From assembly GCF_003441595.1 (NCBI RefSeq), contig NZ_CP031848.1, positions 1,116,001 to 1,180,000 on the forward strand: DNA of 64,000 nt, written 5' to 3'. The translations under genes and the position numbers were made by a program. The notes below the pieces were generated by a model that was not told the DNA's origin, did no database searches, and saw only the letters and a program-made list of their open reading frames with translations. Source of the DNA: Marinobacter sp. Arc7-DN-1. Lineage in GTDB: Bacteria > Pseudomonadota > Gammaproteobacteria > Pseudomonadales > Oleiphilaceae. This document shows positions 61,532 through 64,000 of the stretch, in pieces (within the stretch, counting starts at the first letter, position 1; each line of letters opens with the position of its first letter).

Positions 61532-64000
61532 TTAAAGGTTGCCGACTGCCGCAGCACCCAGCGCCATCTGGTACACAATCTGGCTGACGTTGCTCCACAG
61601 CTCCAGCTGGTTCAGTCGGTCCACATCAATCGGTACGATAACCGTATCTCCCGGCTGCAATTGCTGGCTCCTGCCTCCAAACCAGGCACTCTTCTCAGGC
61701 AACATTACTGAACCGTCTGCCTTTACAACGTACACCCGGTCCTGGTCTGCCTGGCGGGTGGGGCCGCCGCTCCGCTCCAGGTAATCATCCACAGTCAGCC
61801 CTTCCGAGTGAAGATGGCTCGTGGGGAACTGAACCTCGCCGAATACACTGACGGCTTGGGGAATAGTCGGCACGGTCAGTGTATCGCCATCCTGTAATCG
61901 GATGGGTTGGTAACCGGTGTCTGCCAATACTTGGGGCAGATCTATTACCATCCTTCCCACTGGCCGGCTACTCTGCACGTCTTCAAGCAAACCTTTAACC
62001 TCGTCTACGCGCTGGGCATTCTGGCCTCCAAACGAATCGCCCTTCAGCTGCACGCCCAACAGGTCGCCCTGGAGCCGCTCCTCCGCCTCGCGGAGGCGCC
62101 GGGCTTCCAGTTGGCGGAGTTTCTCCCGGGTGAATACCGCGCCACGGGGAAAGGCATTAGCTGTAAGGCCACCGGCCCGTTCCAGCACTTGACGGAGGGT
62201 TTCACCCTCACGAAAGGTGTATTGGCCGGGATACCGTACTTCGCCTTTCAGCGTTATGGTACGGTTGGTGCCGAACGACGGGACGGACTTGATGAGTAGC
62301 CTGTCCCGGCTTTGCAGTTGCACATCGCTTTTCCCGAGCATGGCTTCAGCCAGGTCTACCTGAACGATTTCGGTTTGCTCAACACCGTTATCATCGGTGT
62401 AGTGGCGGGCAAGCTCTGCGGAATACATGGAGGCGGAATCGGTGAGGCCGCCAGCCACGAAAATCGCGTCTTTTACGGTGCCGGTAGTTGGTAACGGGTA
62501 TTCACCCGGGTAGCGAACCGGGCCTGAGATGCGCATGGTCTGTTGTGGCGAATAGGGGCCTGCTTGTGCTTTCAGGCGTTTGAGAACAGGTTCAAGCAGG
62601 GCTTCACGCGTATTGCCCTGTGCCCGCGCGCTCCTTTTGTTCAGCTCTTCCCTTTTTTCGCTGGCAATATCCCGATTCTCTGGATCACCTTCGAGCCTAG
62701 ATTTCACTTTTCCGATATCGGTGAAGAACAGCAGTTGATCTTTTTCCTGGAGCATGAGGTCTTCTGAACTGCCGGGGGAGGTTACCGCCTTCCGCAGCTC
62801 CAGATTCACGACAGAAATTCGCTGAGTCTCAGGGTCTGTTCTCACAATGGCTGCGTAATTGGTATCAGCAAAGTCCAGCAGATCGGCATCCAGGTTCCGG
62901 ATGATGGAACTGACCCGCATTCCCGGTACCCAGGCGAATTTACCCGTTCGGGTGGCAGCGCCTTTGATTTCCACGAACTGGCCAGTTACGTCGGCAATGG
63001 AGGCTACGGAAATCCAGTCACCGGATCTCACCCGGGCCTGCTTACCGGAATTCCGGGTCAGATCCGCTTCGGCAATAACGCGCAGGAAATCCTCGTTGGT
63101 TCGCTCAATTTTCGTGATCTGGGGATAGGCCTGGGGCGTTAGCCCGCCCGCCAGTTCAACAAGCTCCAGCAGGCTGGTGCCTTGTTCAATTTCATAAAGC
63201 GCTGGCCGGTAGACTTCTCCGTCAATACCAGCGCGGCTGCCAACTGCCGGAATAAAGATAACGTCGCCGGCCTGAAGGCGGGCATCGTCGGATGTGTCGC
63301 CTTCCAGGAGCAGATCATACAGGTCCAGGGTGCCGATCAGCTTGCCATTGCGTTTGTGCTGTACATTCCGCAAGGAACCGGTCTGTTTGATACCGCCGGA
63401 AACGTATAGGGCGTTAATAATCGTTGAGAGCGAGCTCACGCTGTAGGAGCCCGGGGTTCTGGCCTCACCCAGAACAAACACCCGGATACTGCGTAACTCC
63501 CCCAGTGAAACCGCGGCTTTCACCCCAATATACTGTTCGGAAACCAGCTGGATGATGTGATCACGAGTTTGCTGAAAGGTGAGCCCGGCAACCGATACCG
63601 GTCCACGCTCAGGAAAATCAATGGTGCCCTCCCGGGAGACTGGCAATTCCAGTTGCTGGTTCTGATTGCCCCAGAGCTGGACCTTCAGAACATCACCAGG
63701 GCCCATGGTGTATTCCGCCGGGACCGGAATCTCGGTTACGGGCGCGAAGGTGGTGGGAGAGCCGGCGAACAGATCGTAGCCAAAAGGCTCCAGGCCGTTA
63801 TTTTTCCTGGCAAATTCTTCGTCCTTTCTCGCCTGCTCTTCACCTGCCTTGCGGGCTTCCTGCTCACTTTCCTGAAGGGGCTTCACAACTTCCTGTGAAG
63901 GTTGTTGCGGGCGGGACTGGCTGGATGACCCGGTCAACTGGCTCAAGTCCACCCCGTATTGCTTTGCCAGGGCTTCCTGCTGGGCTTTGGGCAGGGATTT
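61532..64000 (-). CDS. Polysaccharide export protein with SLBB repeats (Wza-like), N-terminus outside the window
   Basis: More than 820 residues of an outer-membrane/periplasmic export protein; the frame remains open through the right edge (KSLPKAQQEALAKQYGVDLS), so the start and signal peptide lie outside. A coiled, charged stretch (QESEQEARKAGEEQARKDEE) precedes a Poly_export domain (EIPVPAEYTMGPGDVLKVQL WGNQNQQLELPV). At least five SLBB domains follow (for example VFVLGEARTPGSYSVSSLST, RISGPVRYPGEYPLP, TLKGEVRYPGQYTFREGETL, VFGEVQFPTSHLHSEGL). It is over twice the size of E. coli Wza, as in large multi-SLBB proteins of marine bacteria. It is the first gene seen of the polysaccharide operon. 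Confidence 0.92.
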   Translation of the reverse strand, partial: KSLPKAQQEALAKQYGVDLSQLTGSSSQSRPQQPSQEVVKPLQESEQEARKAGEEQARKDEEFARKNNGLEPFGYDLFAGSPTTFAPVTEIPVPAEYTMGPGDVLKVQLWGNQNQQLELPVSREGTIDFPERGPVSVAGLTFQQTRDHIIQLVSEQYIGVKAAVSLGELRSIRVFVLGEARTPGSYSVSSLSTIINALYVSGGIKQTGSLRNVQHKRNGKLIGTLDLYDLLLEGDTSDDARLQAGDVIFIPAVGSRAGIDGEVYRPALYEIEQGTSLLELVELAGGLTPQAYPQITKIERTNEDFLRVIAEADLTRNSGKQARVRSGDWISVASIADVTGQFVEIKGAATRTGKFAWVPGMRVSSIIRNLDADLLDFADTNYAAIVRTDPETQRISVVNLELRKAVTSPGSSEDLMLQEKDQLLFFTDIGKVKSRLEGDPENRDIASEKREELNKRSARAQGNTREALLEPVLKRLKAQAGPYSPQQTMRISGPVRYPGEYPLPTTGTVKDAIFVAGGLTDSASMYSAELARHYTDDNGVEQTEIVQVDLAEAMLGKSDVQLQSRDRLLIKSVPSFGTNRTITLKGEVRYPGQYTFREGETLRQVLERAGGLTANAFPRGAVFTREKLRQLEARRLREAEERLQGDLLGVQLKGDSFGGQNAQRVDEVKGLLEDVQSSRPVGRMVIDLPQVLADTGYQPIRLQDGDTLTVPTIPQAVSVFGEVQFPTSHLHSEGLTVDDYLERSGGPTRQADQDRVYVVKADGSVMLPEKSAWFGGRSQQLQPGDTVIVPIDVDRLNQLELWSNVSQIVYQMALGAAAVGNL

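Overview
The window reads as chromosomal DNA of a motile, GC-rich gammaproteobacterium. A MvaT/MvaU-type nucleoid protein, two Vibrio/Pseudomonas-type flagellins, exonuclease I and a RAYT transposase with its own palindromic repeats point to a marine Marinobacter-like organism. That genus call is an inference from gene content, not a database match.

Positions 1-17,400 are mostly housekeeping and motility genes. They hold two head-to-head flagellin genes (the left one runs off the window), a pRiA4b-type protein, a PIN-domain toxin pair, a TPR/Rossmann protein, a SWIM-SNF2 helicase, sbcB, a secreted DUF6160-like protein, a response-regulator/CheC-like protein followed by a PAS-GGDEF diguanylate cyclase, a RAYT transposase between palindromic repeats, a Fic-fold protein with a degenerate active site, and a MvaT-like silencer.

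Positions 17,700-30,600 form a defence and mobile-element zone. A complete type I Wadjet operon (jetABCD) is followed by the wreck of an AbiE system, a nucleotide-sugar dehydrogenase, a frameshifted DUF2442 gene, a RelE/YefM-type toxin-antitoxin pair, a metallo-beta-lactamase-fold RNase whose coding sequence contains in-frame copies of the dispersed palindrome, a MITE-like element, a broken Fic gene and an IS66 remnant.

Positions 30,600-64,000 are one long minus-strand surface-polysaccharide locus, running from a polysaccharide export protein at the right edge through Wzz to a WbpM/PglF-like dehydratase. It encodes enzymes for three sugar nucleotides: UDP-ManNAc3NAcA (wbpA, wbpB, wbpE, wbpD, wbpI), UDP-N-acetyl-L-fucosamine (capE, capF, capG) and a dTDP-4-amino-4,6-dideoxyhexose (rmlA, rmlB, a VioA-like aminotransferase, an acetyltransferase). 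Glycosyltransferases, an initiating sugar transferase, a Wzx and a Wzy complete a Wzx/Wzy pathway. Inside the locus lie a sulfate permease, cysD, cysN, cysC, a DHH phosphoesterase and a PAPS-type sulfotransferase, so the polymer or a precursor is probably sulfated with locally made PAPS. AT-rich genes around 45.7-49.2 kb and 51.5-53.2 kb, plus transposon debris at 49.2-50.0 kb, mark the variable, transferred core.

The signal that runs across all regions is a palindromic repeat built on TGAA-N3-GGGGTC(A/T)GA, in two subfamilies. It flanks the RAYT gene, abuts stop codons, punctuates the polysaccharide operon and has been captured inside a coding sequence.
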